DNA from: Methanothermococcus okinawensis IH1
GTDB lineage: Archaea; AGJL01; Methanococci; Methanococcales; Methanococcaceae
Length of the DNA stretch: 64,000 nt
Direction of reading: 5' to 3'
Assembly: GCF_000179575.2 (NCBI RefSeq)
Contig: NC_015636.1
Coordinates: 969,495-1,033,494 of the forward strand
Under the pieces are notes generated by a model, which ran no database searches, was not told the origin of the DNA, and saw only the letters and a program-made list of their open reading frames with translations. Positions 18,640 to 29,194 of the stretch are shown piece by piece. The position numbers and the translations under genes are program-made. How positions within the stretch are numbered: position 1 is the first letter of the stretch; the number at the start of each line of letters is the position of its first letter.

Positions 18640-20067
18640 ATGAATACTACAAACATATTAAAAAAATATCCGTTATGTCATCGATGTTTTGGAAGACTCT
18701 ATGCAAAATTACTCCATACATCAAACTATGAACGAGGGAAATCGCTAAAAATTGCAAAAGCTATTGAATTGGAATCAAAACTACGAATACTAATGGAAAA
18801 TTATAACAATAAATTAAATAATAAAAAAGAAGAAAATAACGAAGAATTAAAAGAATTAGAAAATAATGGGATAAAAGGACTAAAATCAGAGATATCCGAA
18901 ATAAAAGAACAGTTAAAATATCTCTATAAAAGTGGATTAACTGAAATAAAATTAATGGATATATTAGAAGAAGAAATAAGCGAAGAAATAGATGAAAAAA
19001 AGGAAGAAAATGTAGAACCATGCCCTTGGTGTAAAAATATTTTTGATAAGGAAAATTTAGAAATCATTTCAGAAAAGGTAATGAGTTTATTAAATGATTA
19101 TGAATATGAAAAATTTTTAGTGGGAACTATGCTCCCAAAGAGCATAAAACAACTTGAAAAAGAACTTGAAACACCTTATATGGAAAGTATAAGACAGGAA
19201 TTCAACAGAATTATGGGTAAGATATTGGTTGAAAAAACTGGAAAAATCGTTGATAAAATCAGTCCCGATATCGTTGTTATGATAAATCCATACAATAAAA
19301 AAATAAAATTGCAAGTAAATCCAATATTTATAAAAGGACGATATAAAAAGCTTGAAAGGGGAATTCCACAAACACATTGGCCTTGTAGGAATTGTAAGGG
19401 AAAAGGATGCGAAAAATGTAATTACACTGGAAAACAGTATCCAACCTCTGTGGAGGAGATAATAGCAGAACCTTTTATGAAGGTATTTAAAGGAGCAGAT
19501 GAAGCGTTTCACGGTGCTGGTAGGGAAGATATTGATGTTAGGATGCTTGGAAATGGAAGACCTTTTGTTCTTCAAATAAAAGAACCAAAAATAAGAAAGG
19601 CAGATTTAGAAAAACTCAAAGAAGAAGTAAATAAAAGTGGAAAGGTTGAAATTCTTGATTTAGATTACGGCGTTAGAAAAGATGTTGTTTTCTTCAAAAA
19701 TGAGCCCCATAAAAAAACCTATCTCGCTGTTGTAGAATGCGAAGAAGAAATAAGTGATGATGAAATTTCAGAGCTCGTGAATAAACTTGAAAATTTAACC
19801 ATAAATCAAAGAACCCCTATAAGGGTATCTCACAGAAGAGCAGACTTGGTAAGGGTTCGTAAAGTATATAAAGCAGATGCTAAAAGGATAGATGCCAAAA
19901 CCTTCGAGCTCACATTATACTGTGATGGTGGATTATATATAAAGGAGCTCATAAGTGGAGACGAAGGAAGAACATCTCCATCGGTTTCAGAGTTATTAAA
20001 TAAAAAATGCATCTGCAAAATGCTCGATGTGTTAAATGTTCATGATATAGAAAATGAAGAAAATTAA
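18640..20067 (+). CDS. pus10: tRNA pseudouridine synthase Pus10
   Basis: Pus10 (475 aa) makes pseudouridine 54/55 in archaeal tRNAs. The N-terminal zinc-binding Cys pairs are CHRC (about residue 13) and CPWC (about 127), followed by a THUMP-like domain. Catalytic-domain motifs are GREDIDVRMLGNGRPFVLQI (Asp of the DVR motif is the expected catalytic residue) and HRRADLVRVRKVY. There is an extra Cys cluster CRNCKGKGCEKC near residue 250. A Lys/Glu/Asn-rich stretch at about residues 45-85 looks like an expanded coil. The start is ATG with the strong SD AAGGAGGTC. Confidence 0.93.
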   Translation: MNTTNILKKYPLCHRCFGRLYAKLLHTSNYERGKSLKIAKAIELESKLRILMENYNNKLNNKKEENNEELKELENNGIKGLKSEISEIKEQLKYLYKSGLTEIKLMDILEEEISEEIDEKKEENVEPCPWCKNIFDKENLEIISEKVMSLLNDYEYEKFLVGTMLPKSIKQLEKELETPYMESIRQEFNRIMGKILVEKTGKIVDKISPDIVVMINPYNKKIKLQVNPIFIKGRYKKLERGIPQTHWPCRNCKGKGCEKCNYTGKQYPTSVEEIIAEPFMKVFKGADEAFHGAGREDIDVRMLGNGRPFVLQIKEPKIRKADLEKLKEEVNKSGKVEILDLDYGVRKDVVFFKNEPHKKTYLAVVECEEEISDDEISELVNKLENLTINQRTPIRVSHRRADLVRVRKVYKADAKRIDAKTFELTLYCDGGLYIKELISGDEGRTSPSVSELLNKKCICKMLDVLNVHDIENEEN

Positions 20068-20220
20068 GTTTTTATTATGAATATAATTAAATTTATGAAT
20101 AAATATAGAATAAAATAATAACTTTTAAAACAATAACTTTTTATAGTTAAAATAAATATTATAGTGAAATTATTTATAAGATAGTATATAGTTATTATAT
20201 AAAATATATTTATATATAAA

Positions 20221-20256
20221 ACGATATATGTTAATAACATTATATTTATATATCGT
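20221..20256. promoter_or_regulatory. Nested inverted repeat overlapping the rpl21e promoter
   Basis: ACGATATAT (20221-20229) is repeated inverted as ATATATCGT (20248-20256), nine of nine matches with an 18-base spacer. Inside lies the perfect small palindrome ATGTT AAT AACAT. The right arm contains the TATA-like TTTATATATCG, about 50 bases before the rpl21e start. A repressor or activator could bind here. The palindromes are direct observation; function is inferred. Confidence 0.45.
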
Positions 20257-20306
20257 AAATGGTTTATACTGAAACACATTAAACATAAAATATAGGAGGA
20301 ATGATT

Positions 20307-20603
<297 letters not shown>

Positions 20604-20683
20604 TTATTTTAAATATAATTTTTATGATATTTATAATTATTAATTTTTAATTTATAAAAATCTTTTTTAAGATGGGTATTATT

Positions 20684-21007
20684 ATGATTGGAAAAGAATT
20701 AATCTCTGAAAGGTATGTTACAATATCTCATGCCAAAGAGATAATGACGAATAAGGCAAATGTTAGCGAGTTATCTTATGAACACGGGTGTGCATTGGAT
20801 TACTTAGAAAAATTTGCACAGTTGAGTGCAGAAGATGCAGAAAATCTCGTTAAAGAATTAATCAATCTTGGATTAGATGAAAAAACAGCAATTAAAATAG
20901 CTGATATACTTCCAGATGATGAGGAAGATTTAAAGTTAATATTCTATAAATCCGATATTCCAAAGAATTCGGAAGAAATATTGGATGTTGTAAGCCAATA
21001 TAAATAA
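20684..21007 (+). CDS. rpoF: RNA polymerase subunit F (Rpo4)
   Basis: RpoF/Rpo4 (107 aa) forms the RNA polymerase stalk with RpoE. Sequence marks: MIGKELISERYVTISHAKEI at the N-terminus and the HRDC-like LGLDEKTAIKIADILPDDEEDL (about residues 68-90, given in part). I use ATG 20684; an upstream in-frame ATG at 20672 adds only MGII and lacks an SD. It follows rpl21e in conserved order. Confidence 0.93.
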   Translation: MIGKELISERYVTISHAKEIMTNKANVSELSYEHGCALDYLEKFAQLSAEDAENLVKELINLGLDEKTAIKIADILPDDEEDLKLIFYKSDIPKNSEEILDVVSQYK

Positions 21008-21187
21008 ATAATAAAATAATAATATATAATTTAATAAAAACATAATAATTATATAATTTCTCTTTTTAGTTCCATTATTAAGATTGCTGTTAAAATTTTA
21101 AATCCATATTAAATAAAAATATATATAATTTTAATTTTAATAACATTTAATTTATAATTTATAATTTTAATTTACAGGGTGTATAGT

Positions 21188-21772
21188 ATGAAAAAATATA
21201 AATCTAAAAAAAGAAAATTTGAGAATTATGCCTATGTCTTGGATTTCCTTGAATATGGTTATCCCGATGATAAAAGACCTCTTCATCAAAGAAAGCCTAT
21301 TGCACAGGGTTTTGGTGAAAAACAGTTTGTTCTAATGGAATTGGTGTTAAAAGATGATAAAACTGTTGAAATAGGGGAAAGGGTGTATATTGGAAAAGGT
21401 AAGAGGGATAAGGTTGAATATATTTCAAGAATGTTAAAATATGAAGAACTAACACCCACTGCAAAAACAGAGTTATTTTATGTTATAAAAGAGGCAGTTA
21501 AAAGGAATGAAAAAAAATTTATCCAATTTATAAATGAATGCGGACCAATAACGAATAAAATGCACTCTCTTCAACTTCTTCCAGGTATCGGTAAAACTAC
21601 TATGTGGAAAATAATCGAGGAAAGGGAAGCCAAACCTTTTGAAAGTTTTGAAGATGTTGAAAAAAGGGTTCATAGAAATTTATTAGACGCCATATCAAAA
21701 AGGATAGAGGAAGAATTAAAAGAACCTCAAAAATACTATTTATTTGTGCAGTGGAAAGAACATCAACAATAG
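21188..21772 (+). CDS. DUF655 family protein with helix-hairpin-helix motif
   Basis: A 194-aa archaeal protein of unknown exact function that habitually sits after rpl21e and rpoF. It has an OB-like N-terminal half (YAYVLDFLEYGYPDDKRP) and a helix-hairpin-helix LLPGIGKTTMWKIIEERE near residue 135, which suggests nucleic-acid binding, perhaps in RNA processing or ribosome biogenesis. The start is ATG 21188; a GTG at 21179 lies inside the SD GGGTG and is rejected. Confidence 0.85.
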   Translation: MKKYKSKKRKFENYAYVLDFLEYGYPDDKRPLHQRKPIAQGFGEKQFVLMELVLKDDKTVEIGERVYIGKGKRDKVEYISRMLKYEELTPTAKTELFYVIKEAVKRNEKKFIQFINECGPITNKMHSLQLLPGIGKTTMWKIIEEREAKPFESFEDVEKRVHRNLLDAISKRIEEELKEPQKYYLFVQWKEHQQ

Positions 21773-21890
21773 AATAAATATTTTTATATTATATTTTATT
21801 TAATTTAGTTTTATTATTTTTAATTTTATTAATCTATTATAACTTTATAACTTTATAACTTTATTGTTAGCTTTATTTTTAAGGGATATT

Positions 21891-23006
21891 ATGAAGATAC
21901 TAATGCCTACAATATTTCACCCATATATAGGAGGAATTACATTTCATGTGGAAAACATAATAAAAGAATTGAATAAACTAAATAAACTAAATAATAGTGA
22001 TTATGAATTCCATATTCTAAACTATAAATCAAAAATCAATAGTAATAATAGCAATAATAGAGATAATAACAGCTATAACTTCAATAGTTCCAATATTTGC
22101 ATACATAATGTTCCCTACATCCCAAAAATTAGGGGGATAAGTTATGTTTATAACGGATATAACATTGGAAAGGAGCTCCTACATAATAAGGATATCGATA
22201 TAATCCACAGTCATTATGCATTTCCTCAGGGGTTTTTAGGAGCTATTTTAAAAAATAAATACAATATTCCACATATATTGACACTTCATGGAAGCGATAT
22301 ATTGAGATTATCAAAAAATCCCCTAGGAAAACTATTTTTTAATTATGTCGTAAAAAACTGCGATAAAATTATCTGTGTAAGTGAATTTTTAAAATATCAA
22401 CTTCCAAAAGCCTATCAAAATAAAACAGAAGTGATATATAATGGCGTGGATTTTGATTTATTTTATGATATCAATAGGGATGAAAATTATGGACTTTTTG
22501 TTGGTTCATTTGTTCCGCAGAAAGGTATCGATATTTTAATTGATGCTGTTAAAGATATCGACTTCAATTTTAAACTCATTGGGGATGGTATTTTATTTAA
22601 TATCATTAAAACTAAAATTGATAGGGAAAATATATCAAACATCGAACTTCTTGGGAAAAAGAATCAGAAAGAAGTAGCAGAATATATTAAAAAATGCAGT
22701 TTTTTAGTGCTTCCATCCATTTCAGAAGGTCTTGGAATGGTATTGCTTGAAGCCATGGCATCGGGAAAAGCTGTTATTGGCACAAATGTTGGGGGAATTC
22801 CTGAACTAGTTAAAGACAATTTTAACGGTTTTTTAATTGAACCAAAAAATCCAAATGTATTAAGGGAAAAAATAAATATTCTAATTAATGATAAAGATTT
22901 AAGAAGAGAAATGGGAAAAAATGGGAAAAGATTTTCAAAAGGATTTTCATGGAAAGAATCTGCAAAAAGAGTAAATGAAATATATAATAATTTAGTAATT
23001 GAGTAA
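21891..23006 (+). CDS. Glycosyltransferase family 4 protein
   Basis: A 371-aa GT-B fold glycosyltransferase. The N-terminus MKILMPTIFHPYIGGITFHV shows the typical Gly-Gly acceptor loop. VSEFLKY, YNGVDFDLF, GSFVPQKGIDIL and the C-terminal E-x7-E signature SEGLGMVLLEAMASGKAVIGT (in part) bind nucleotide sugar. Donor and acceptor are unknown. I choose ATG 21891 after AAGGGATATT. An Asn/Ser-rich low-complexity stretch (about residues 45-65, 22037-22095) interrupts the N-terminal domain. An 8-bp tandem repeat (AACTTTAT, three copies, 21841-21864) lies upstream. Confidence 0.9.
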   Translation: MKILMPTIFHPYIGGITFHVENIIKELNKLNKLNNSDYEFHILNYKSKINSNNSNNRDNNSYNFNSSNICIHNVPYIPKIRGISYVYNGYNIGKELLHNKDIDIIHSHYAFPQGFLGAILKNKYNIPHILTLHGSDILRLSKNPLGKLFFNYVVKNCDKIICVSEFLKYQLPKAYQNKTEVIYNGVDFDLFYDINRDENYGLFVGSFVPQKGIDILIDAVKDIDFNFKLIGDGILFNIIKTKIDRENISNIELLGKKNQKEVAEYIKKCSFLVLPSISEGLGMVLLEAMASGKAVIGTNVGGIPELVKDNFNGFLIEPKNPNVLREKINILINDKDLRREMGKNGKRFSKGFSWKESAKRVNEIYNNLVIE

Positions 23007-23138
23007 TAATAAATATCTAATAAATAATAAATAATAAAAAAATATAATAAATAAAGAAATAAACTAAAAATAAAAATAAGAATTATAATAAACTAAAATA
23101 ACTAAAAAATTAAAATTAAAAATTAAAATTAAAAGTTA

Positions 23139-23771
23139 ATGATTAATATGATGATACCGATATTTGTTAATTTAGAGAAATTTAAAGTATGTATTTTTGG
23201 ATTTGGAGATGTTGGGAAAAGGAGATTTAATAAACTATTAAATGCCAATCCTTATAAAATAACCATCTATTCAAAAGATATTGACCAAGAGGAAATCAAT
23301 AAATATGAAAATAATTATAGAAATGTTGAATTTATAACATGCGATATAAACAATCTATCCAATGACGATTTAAAAAATATTATTCAAAAATACGATTTTA
23401 TTATTTCTGCAATCGATGAAAAAAATAATAAAAGAATAGTTCATATTTCAAAAAAATTAAATAAATTTATCAGTTCCTCTACTTTTGAAAAGAATATAAA
23501 TTTAATAATACCTGCCTACTGCAATGTGGATGATATATATTTTACAGTATATACGCAAGGAAAAAGCCCTTTAATAGCTAAAAATATAAGAAAACTTGTT
23601 GAAAACTACCTAAAAAATCATGAGTATGACATAGATGCCCAAAATAGTATAAGAGATTTTTTAAAAAATAATATTTCTTCGCAGAAGGATAGAAAAAGGA
23701 TTCTTGAAAAGATATTTAAAAATAAAGATTTTAAAAGAGAATTTTTAGAATTGGTTGATAAATACAAATAA
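23139..23771 (+). CDS. Precorrin-2 dehydrogenase / siroheme synthase-type protein
   Basis: A 210-aa protein of the CysG-N/Met8 family, which oxidises precorrin-2 to sirohydrochlorin with NAD+. The dinucleotide-binding loop [16 protein letters not shown] is at about residues 19-34, with [15 protein letters not shown] (about 86-100) next. Sirohydrochlorin is the precursor of F430 and corrinoids, which Mcr and Mtr need. No SD is clear; ATGs at 23139, 23148 and 23151 are all possible. It ends 13 bases before hemA, so the two probably form an operon. Confidence 0.88.
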   Translation: MINMMIPIFVNLEKFKVCIFGFGDVGKRRFNKLLNANPYKITIYSKDIDQEEINKYENNYRNVEFITCDINNLSNDDLKNIIQKYDFIISAIDEKNNKRIVHISKKLNKFISSSTFEKNINLIIPAYCNVDDIYFTVYTQGKSPLIAKNIRKLVENYLKNHEYDIDAQNSIRDFLKNNISSQKDRKRILEKIFKNKDFKREFLELVDKYK

Positions 23772-23784
23772 AATTGGTGTAATT

Positions 23785-24954
23785 ATGTTGTTGTTCATGG
23801 CCGATTATAAAAAATATTCTATACCTGAGCTCGAAAGATTAAGGTTTAATGAAGAAGAATTTTACAAAAAATATGATAACTGTATCTTGCTCCAAACCTG
23901 TAATAGAATAGAAGCTTATTTTGACAAATCATATTGTGGGGGAGAATTGAATGGATTAAAGAATGATTTTAAAGATTTCAAGGTTTTAGAAGGTCATGAT
24001 GCTATAATTCATCTTTTAAGAACAGCATCAGGACTTGAGTCAATGATTGTTGGTGAAGACCAAATTATCGGTCAAATAAAAAAGAGTCATTATAATGCAA
24101 AAAAACTTGGAAAAACCACAAAATATTTAGATACCATATTTTTAAAGGCTGTGCATGTAGGTCAGATGGTTAGGAGAAAAACAAAGATAAACAAAGGAGG
24201 GATATCCATAGGAAGTGCTGCTGTTGAGCTCGTTGAAAAAACTGTGGGTCTGGAAAACAAAAATATATTGGTTATAGGGGCGGGAGAAATAGGAACGCTT
24301 GTGGCAAAGGCACTGATTGAAAAGAATGTAAAGGCAATAGTAGTTGCAAATAGAACTTATGAAAGGGCAGAAAGGCTTGCAAATGAGTTAAAGGGCATGG
24401 CAGTTCATTTTGACAAACTTAACGAGGCTTTGAATTTTAGTGATATAATCATTTGTGCTACATCCTCTCCGCATTATATATTAAATAAATCCCATCTTGA
24501 AAATATTGTGGGAAAAAAGATAATTGTGGATATTGCAAATCCTCGTGATGTAGATGATAATGTGAGGGAGCTCCCAAATGTTGTGCTATATACCATCGAC
24601 GATTTAAAATTAGTATCGGATGAAAATCTAAAAAAGAGAAAAAATGAGATACCTATTGTCGAAGCTATTATTGAAGATGAGTTCAGAGCTCTTTCAAAGC
24701 AACTTAAAAAACTTGATGTTGAAGATGTTATAAAGAATTATGATAATTATATTGAATGTATCAGAAAAAAAGAGCTTAAAAAAGCCCTAAAAATGGTGGA
24801 TAATGGTAAAGAACCAGAAAAAGTTTTAGAAAAATTTTCAGAAGTTTTTGCAAAAAGAATAATCCATGATTTCGTTAAATTGGCATATAATGAAGATATT
24901 GAAAAAAATACTATTAAAAACATTGTAAATATATTATCAAAAAGAAATCAATAA
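23785..24954 (+). CDS. hemA: Glutamyl-tRNA reductase
   Basis: HemA (389 aa) reduces glutamyl-tRNA to glutamate-1-semialdehyde, the first committed step of tetrapyrrole synthesis. The catalytic Cys is in [12 protein letters not shown] (about residues 38-49). [17 protein letters not shown] and the NADPH-binding [15 protein letters not shown] follow, and the C-terminal dimerisation helices are present. I choose ATG 23785 with SD GGTGTAATT; a longer frame from 23755 lacks support. Confidence 0.96.
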   Translation: MLLFMADYKKYSIPELERLRFNEEEFYKKYDNCILLQTCNRIEAYFDKSYCGGELNGLKNDFKDFKVLEGHDAIIHLLRTASGLESMIVGEDQIIGQIKKSHYNAKKLGKTTKYLDTIFLKAVHVGQMVRRKTKINKGGISIGSAAVELVEKTVGLENKNILVIGAGEIGTLVAKALIEKNVKAIVVANRTYERAERLANELKGMAVHFDKLNEALNFSDIIICATSSPHYILNKSHLENIVGKKIIVDIANPRDVDDNVRELPNVVLYTIDDLKLVSDENLKKRKNEIPIVEAIIEDEFRALSKQLKKLDVEDVIKNYDNYIECIRKKELKKALKMVDNGKEPEKVLEKFSEVFAKRIIHDFVKLAYNEDIEKNTIKNIVNILSKRNQ

Positions 24955-25046
24955 ATCTTTAAAAATAATATTAAAAATATAATATAAAAATAAAAAAAGT
25001 TAAAAAAATTAAAATATAAAAATAGCGTTTATATTTACTATTATGG

Positions 25047-25361
25047 TTATTTTAGCTGTTTTTCAGCTATATCTCCAAATATTGGGAATTTATACATTTC
25101 TCCTTTATATGCTTTATACATACCCAATATCCACAATATAAAACTTAATATATTTACCAACCATGCAAGAGCTCCGGATATATAACCCAATATATATGCC
25201 AATATACTTAAACTTAAAAATGTTATTAAGGATTGCATTGCATGGAACTTAACAAATTTACTGTCTTTTTCTATCAATAAAAATATAATGCCAGTTATCC
25301 AGCCAAGAACATAACATAACAAACCTTCAATATTTTCATCCAAACCCAATGAAGTTTTCAT
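25047..25361 (-). CDS. DUF4870-like small membrane protein
   Basis: A 104-aa protein with three or four hydrophobic helices (about residues 10-28, 42-62, 63-85) and the motif KFVKFHAMQSLITF, typical of DUF4870/Tic20-like proteins. Function is unknown. The start is ATG with SD AGGAGGGGC. It is transcribed toward hemA (convergent), 92 bases from its end. Confidence 0.82.
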   Translation of the reverse strand: MKTSLGLDENIEGLLCYVLGWITGIIFLLIEKDSKFVKFHAMQSLITFLSLSILAYILGYISGALAWLVNILSFILWILGMYKAYKGEMYKFPIFGDIAEKQLK

Positions 25362-25574
25362 ATTGCCCCTCCTAAAATAGTTTATATATTTACATATTTA
25401 TTACTACATTTATATTATCAATTGCTAATATATATAATTTTTTGCATTATAAATAAATGCAAAAAATTATACGGGTAAAAAAATCGTTAAAGTAATAAAA
25501 ATAAAAAATAATAATATTAAAATTAATAATAAATGCAGGATAATTATAGGGAAAAATTTAGATAGAGGTAAATT

Positions 25575-25958
25575 ATGGATGTAGATGCTATAATTAAAAA
25601 TTTAAACTTAAAATTTAGAAATATCGATGGAAATAAGTTATTAATTGCCATAGCCACAGATAAAGATAAAAATGTTTTAATGACGGCATTTATGAGTAAA
25701 GAATCTCTAAAAAAAACTTTTGAAACAGGGTATATGCATTATTACTCAACCAGTAGAAAAAAACTTTGGAAAAAAGGGGAAGAAAGTGGAAATGTGCAAA
25801 AAGTTAAAGAAATTTACAGAGATTGTGATGGAGATGCCTTATTATTTGTTGTGGAACAGACTGGATGGGCATGTCATGAAGGCTATTACTCATGTTTTCA
25901 CTATAAATTAGATTTGGAGAATAACAGGATATATACAGTTGGAGATAAATTTGATTAA
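25575..25958 (+). CDS. hisI: Phosphoribosyl-AMP cyclohydrolase
   Basis: HisI (127 aa) opens the purine ring of phosphoribosyl-AMP in histidine synthesis. Signatures: [56 protein letters not shown] and SCFHY. The Asp and Cys residues bind magnesium and zinc. The start is ATG after AGAGGTAAATT. It encodes the cyclohydrolase only, without a fused HisE domain. Confidence 0.96.
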   Translation: MDVDAIIKNLNLKFRNIDGNKLLIAIATDKDKNVLMTAFMSKESLKKTFETGYMHYYSTSRKKLWKKGEESGNVQKVKEIYRDCDGDALLFVVEQTGWACHEGYYSCFHYKLDLENNRIYTVGDKFD

Positions 25959-26115
25959 GTATAAAAATATTAAAAAATCTTAAAAGTATATAAATGATAA
26001 AAATAAATAAAAGTAAATAATTACTTTTTTAAAATCATAATATATAATTAATAATTAATATAATATTAACATATTTAATAAACAATATATATTATAGGAT
26101 AGAGGAGGAGCTCAT

Positions 26116-26778
26116 ATGATAAACAATGACCACTACAAAGAATACATGAAAGGGACTACCACCATAGGCATGGTATGTAAAGACGGAGTAGTATTGGCCA
26201 CCGATAAAAGAGCTACAATGGGTAACCTTATAGCAGACAAAGAAGCGAAAAAGTTATATAAGATAGATGACTACATAGCAATGACCATAGCAGGAAGTGT
26301 TGGAGATGCTCAATCTCTTGTTAGAATGATATCAGCAGAAACAAAAATATATAAGATGAGAACAGGAAACAATATGCCTCCACATTCCTGTGCAACATTA
26401 TTGAGCAATATATTACATGGGAATAGACATTTTCCTTTTTTAACTCAGCTAATAATTGGCGGATATGACAACCTACACGGTCCAAAGTTATTTTCACTTG
26501 ACCCTGTTGGAGGATTAAATGAAGAAACTTCATTTACATCCACAGGTTCTGGCTCACCAACAGCCCTTGGTGTTTTAGAGGCAGAGTATAAAAAGGATAT
26601 GACAATAAATAAAGGAAAAGAGCTTGCAGTTAAAGCACTTATATCTGCCATGGAGAGAGATGCATATTCTGGAAATGGTATTTCTCTCGCAGTAATTGAT
26701 GAAAACGGAGTAAAAATCTATTCAGACGAAGAAATAGAAAAAATGGTAGAAAAAATAAGAAAAAATAGGAGAAAGTAA
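26116..26778 (+). CDS. psmB: Proteasome beta subunit
   Basis: PsmB (220 aa) is the catalytic subunit of the archaeal 20S proteasome. A 13-residue propeptide ([13 protein letters not shown]) precedes the TTTIGMV motif, so Thr14 is the expected nucleophile after self-cleavage. [10 protein letters not shown] supplies the catalytic Lys, and [12 protein letters not shown] and [10 protein letters not shown] are conserved. The start is ATG with SD GGAGGAGCTC, an instance where GAGCTC falls within a ribosome-binding region. Confidence 0.97.
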   Translation: MINNDHYKEYMKGTTTIGMVCKDGVVLATDKRATMGNLIADKEAKKLYKIDDYIAMTIAGSVGDAQSLVRMISAETKIYKMRTGNNMPPHSCATLLSNILHGNRHFPFLTQLIIGGYDNLHGPKLFSLDPVGGLNEETSFTSTGSGSPTALGVLEAEYKKDMTINKGKELAVKALISAMERDAYSGNGISLAVIDENGVKIYSDEEIEKMVEKIRKNRRK

Positions 26779-26917
26779 AATAAAAAATAACAGATATAGT
26801 AAATTAAAAGAAATTAAAATAAAAAATTAAATAAAAAATAATAATAAAAGTATTAATTAAAAGTAATTAAAATAAATAAAAGCATTAAATTAATCATTTT
26901 TCTTATTTGAAATTAAT

Positions 26918-26960
26918 AAAACCTTTTGGTTTTAACATCTAAAATAATATATTATTTTTT
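26918..26960 (+). terminator. Possible hairpin and T-run downstream of psmB
   Basis: A perfect hairpin AAAACC TTTT GGTTTT (26918-26933) is followed by a T-run at 26954-26960. It lies in the 326-base psmB-fttA gap, which otherwise shows no gene, only A/T-rich DNA with a TATA-like TTTTATAAAAAG near 26968. It could terminate psmB or sit in the fttA leader. Archaeal termination does not require hairpins, so the call is weak. Confidence 0.3.
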
Positions 26961-27104
26961 TATTATTTTATAAAAAGTTATGATTTTTAAAAATATGTTA
27001 TTATAAAAGAAATAATATATGCAGTTATTTTAAATGATATTCAATTTTTCAACAATTTCAATAATTTATTAAGAATTTATATAATTTTAATAGGAGGGTC
27101 TATT

Positions 27105-29012
27105 TTGTCAGCAGAGGATATATTAAACGAGATAAAACAGTATGTAATAAAAAATTCGCCGGGGAATGCACTAATTACTGATGTGCAATTTGAAGGTCCT
27201 GAGGTAGTGATATACGCGAAAAATCCTGAGATATTTTCCAATTCTTTTGTTAAGGAGCTTGCAAGAATATTCAGAAAGAGGATAGCTATAAGGCCTGACC
27301 CATCTGTTTTAATGGAACCTGAGATTGCCAAGGATAAAATTTTAAAAATCGTTCCAGAAGATGCTGAAATAACCAACTGTATATTTGATGCAAATACGGG
27401 TGAGGTTATTATAGAGTCAAAGAAACCTGGACTGGTAATTGGAAAAGATGGAAGCACACTGGAAGAGATAAAAAAAGCTATAAAATGGGCACCCAAACCA
27501 GTAAGAACCCCCCCAATATCTTCTGAAACGATTAAAGCCATAAGAGCTACAATGTATAGGGAAAGAACTGATGTAAAAGAAATCCTGAGAAGAATAGGTA
27601 GAAGAATACATAGGGATGTTAAACTAAGAGAAGATTGCTGGATAAGGATGTCTTTTTTAGGCGGAGCTCGGGAAGTTGGAAGGACCTGCAATTATCTTCA
27701 AACACCAGAAAGTAGAATTTTAATAGATTGCGGAATTAATGTTGCTATTGATGGGGATAAGGCATTTCCACATTTTGATGCCCCTGAATTTTCAATAGAG
27801 GAAATCGATGCAGTGGTAATCACCCATGCCCATTTAGACCATTGCGGGTTTGTTCCAGGACTTTTTAGATACGGATATGATGGTCCTGTTTATTGTTCAA
27901 AACCTACAAGGGATTTAATGACTCTTTTACAAAAGGACTATTTGGATATTGCAGAAAAAGAAGGTAAAGTGATGCCATATTCTTCAAAAGATATTAAAAA
28001 ATGTGTGAAACATACAATACCAATAGATTACGGGGTAACTACTGATATTGCACCAGCTATAAAATTAACAATGCACAATGCTGGGCATATATTAGGTTCT
28101 GCAATAGCTCACTGTCATATTGGAGATGGATTATATAATGTGGCATATACTGGGGATATAAAATTTGAAGCATCGAGGTTGTTAGAACCGGCTGTATGCC
28201 AATTTCCACGATTAGAAACCATTATAATAGAATCCACATACGGCGGATATGATGATGTGCTTCCAGATAGGGCAGAAACAGAAAAAGAGTTTTTAAATGT
28301 TGTTGCAGAAACCATAAAAAGAAAAGGTAAGGTAATAATTCCAGTGTTTGGTATAGGTAGAGCTCAGGAGCTCATGCTTGTTTTGGAGGAAGGATACAAT
28401 CAAGGTATATTTAATGCCCCAGTTTATTTGGATGGTATGATTTGGGAGGCTACTGCAATTCATACGGCATATCCAGAATACCTCTCAAAGAACATAAGAA
28501 ATAGGATTTTCCATGAGGGAGATAATCCATTTTTGTCTGAGGTATTTAGAAAGGTAAAAAACACAAACAACAGGAGAAATATTATCGATAGCAATGAACC
28601 CTGTATAATATTAACCACCTCAGGTATGCTTAGCGGAGGTCCAAGTGTAGAATACTTTAAATCCCTTGCAGAAGACGAAAAAAATGCCATAGTATTTGTA
28701 GGTTATCAGGCAGAGGGCACCCTTGGAAGAAAGATTCAAAGGGGATGGAAGGAAATCCCTATAATGAATAGAAATGGAAAATCTAAGGCTGTAAAGGTAA
28801 ATTTAAGCGTTCATACATTGGAAGGATTCTCGGGACATAGCGACAGAAAACAGCTTATAAAATATTTGAGAAAACTTAAACCTATGCCCGAGAGAATATT
28901 AACCGTTCATGGTGAAGCTTCAAAATGTGTGGATTTGGCAAGCACAGCCTATAAATTATTTAAGAAAGAAACAAGAGCTCCTATGAATTTAGATGCTATT
29001 AGAATGAAGTGA
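27105..29012 (+). CDS. fttA: KH/beta-CASP ribonuclease FttA (aCPSF1), transcription termination factor
   Basis: A 635-aa archaeal CPSF73-like nuclease that ends transcription by cleaving nascent RNA at U-rich sites. Domains: N-terminal KH region (about 1-175) with GLVIGKDG at 109-116; metallo-beta-lactamase domain with HAHLDHCG at 241-248 and later metal ligands (HNAGHILGSA, YTGDI); beta-CASP insert; and C-terminal SVHTLEGFSGHSDR and LTVHGEASKC. The start is a TTG (27105) with SD GGAGGG, since MSAEDIL aligns with the family N-terminus. The T-rich tracts after many genes here suit its known preference. Confidence 0.95.
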   Translation: MSAEDILNEIKQYVIKNSPGNALITDVQFEGPEVVIYAKNPEIFSNSFVKELARIFRKRIAIRPDPSVLMEPEIAKDKILKIVPEDAEITNCIFDANTGEVIIESKKPGLVIGKDGSTLEEIKKAIKWAPKPVRTPPISSETIKAIRATMYRERTDVKEILRRIGRRIHRDVKLREDCWIRMSFLGGAREVGRTCNYLQTPESRILIDCGINVAIDGDKAFPHFDAPEFSIEEIDAVVITHAHLDHCGFVPGLFRYGYDGPVYCSKPTRDLMTLLQKDYLDIAEKEGKVMPYSSKDIKKCVKHTIPIDYGVTTDIAPAIKLTMHNAGHILGSAIAHCHIGDGLYNVAYTGDIKFEASRLLEPAVCQFPRLETIIIESTYGGYDDVLPDRAETEKEFLNVVAETIKRKGKVIIPVFGIGRAQELMLVLEEGYNQGIFNAPVYLDGMIWEATAIHTAYPEYLSKNIRNRIFHEGDNPFLSEVFRKVKNTNNRRNIIDSNEPCIILTTSGMLSGGPSVEYFKSLAEDEKNAIVFVGYQAEGTLGRKIQRGWKEIPIMNRNGKSKAVKVNLSVHTLEGFSGHSDRKQLIKYLRKLKPMPERILTVHGEASKCVDLASTAYKLFKKETRAPMNLDAIRMK

Positions 29013-29194
29013 TAAAATAATATATAAAATAATATAAAATATTATAAAAAAATTATAATATTATAAAAATTTTTTAGATTATTTACTCCATTTAATTTAT
29101 TTATATATTTTTTATTTATTATCTCTTTATTTTTTATCTTTAAGTTATTATTTACATATAGTTTATTTTAACATTAAGTTTTAAAAGTGAAATT

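Noticed and set aside
19117-19575. 152-codon open frame antisense to pus10
   Set aside because: It overlaps conserved Pus10 motifs on the other strand, has no ribosome-binding site and shows no family resemblance.
27077-27691. 204-codon open frame on the minus strand opposite fttA
   Set aside because: It lies wholly antisense to the conserved KH region of fttA, has no SD, and its product is a Ser/Ile/Leu-rich composition typical of antisense translation in AT-rich genes.
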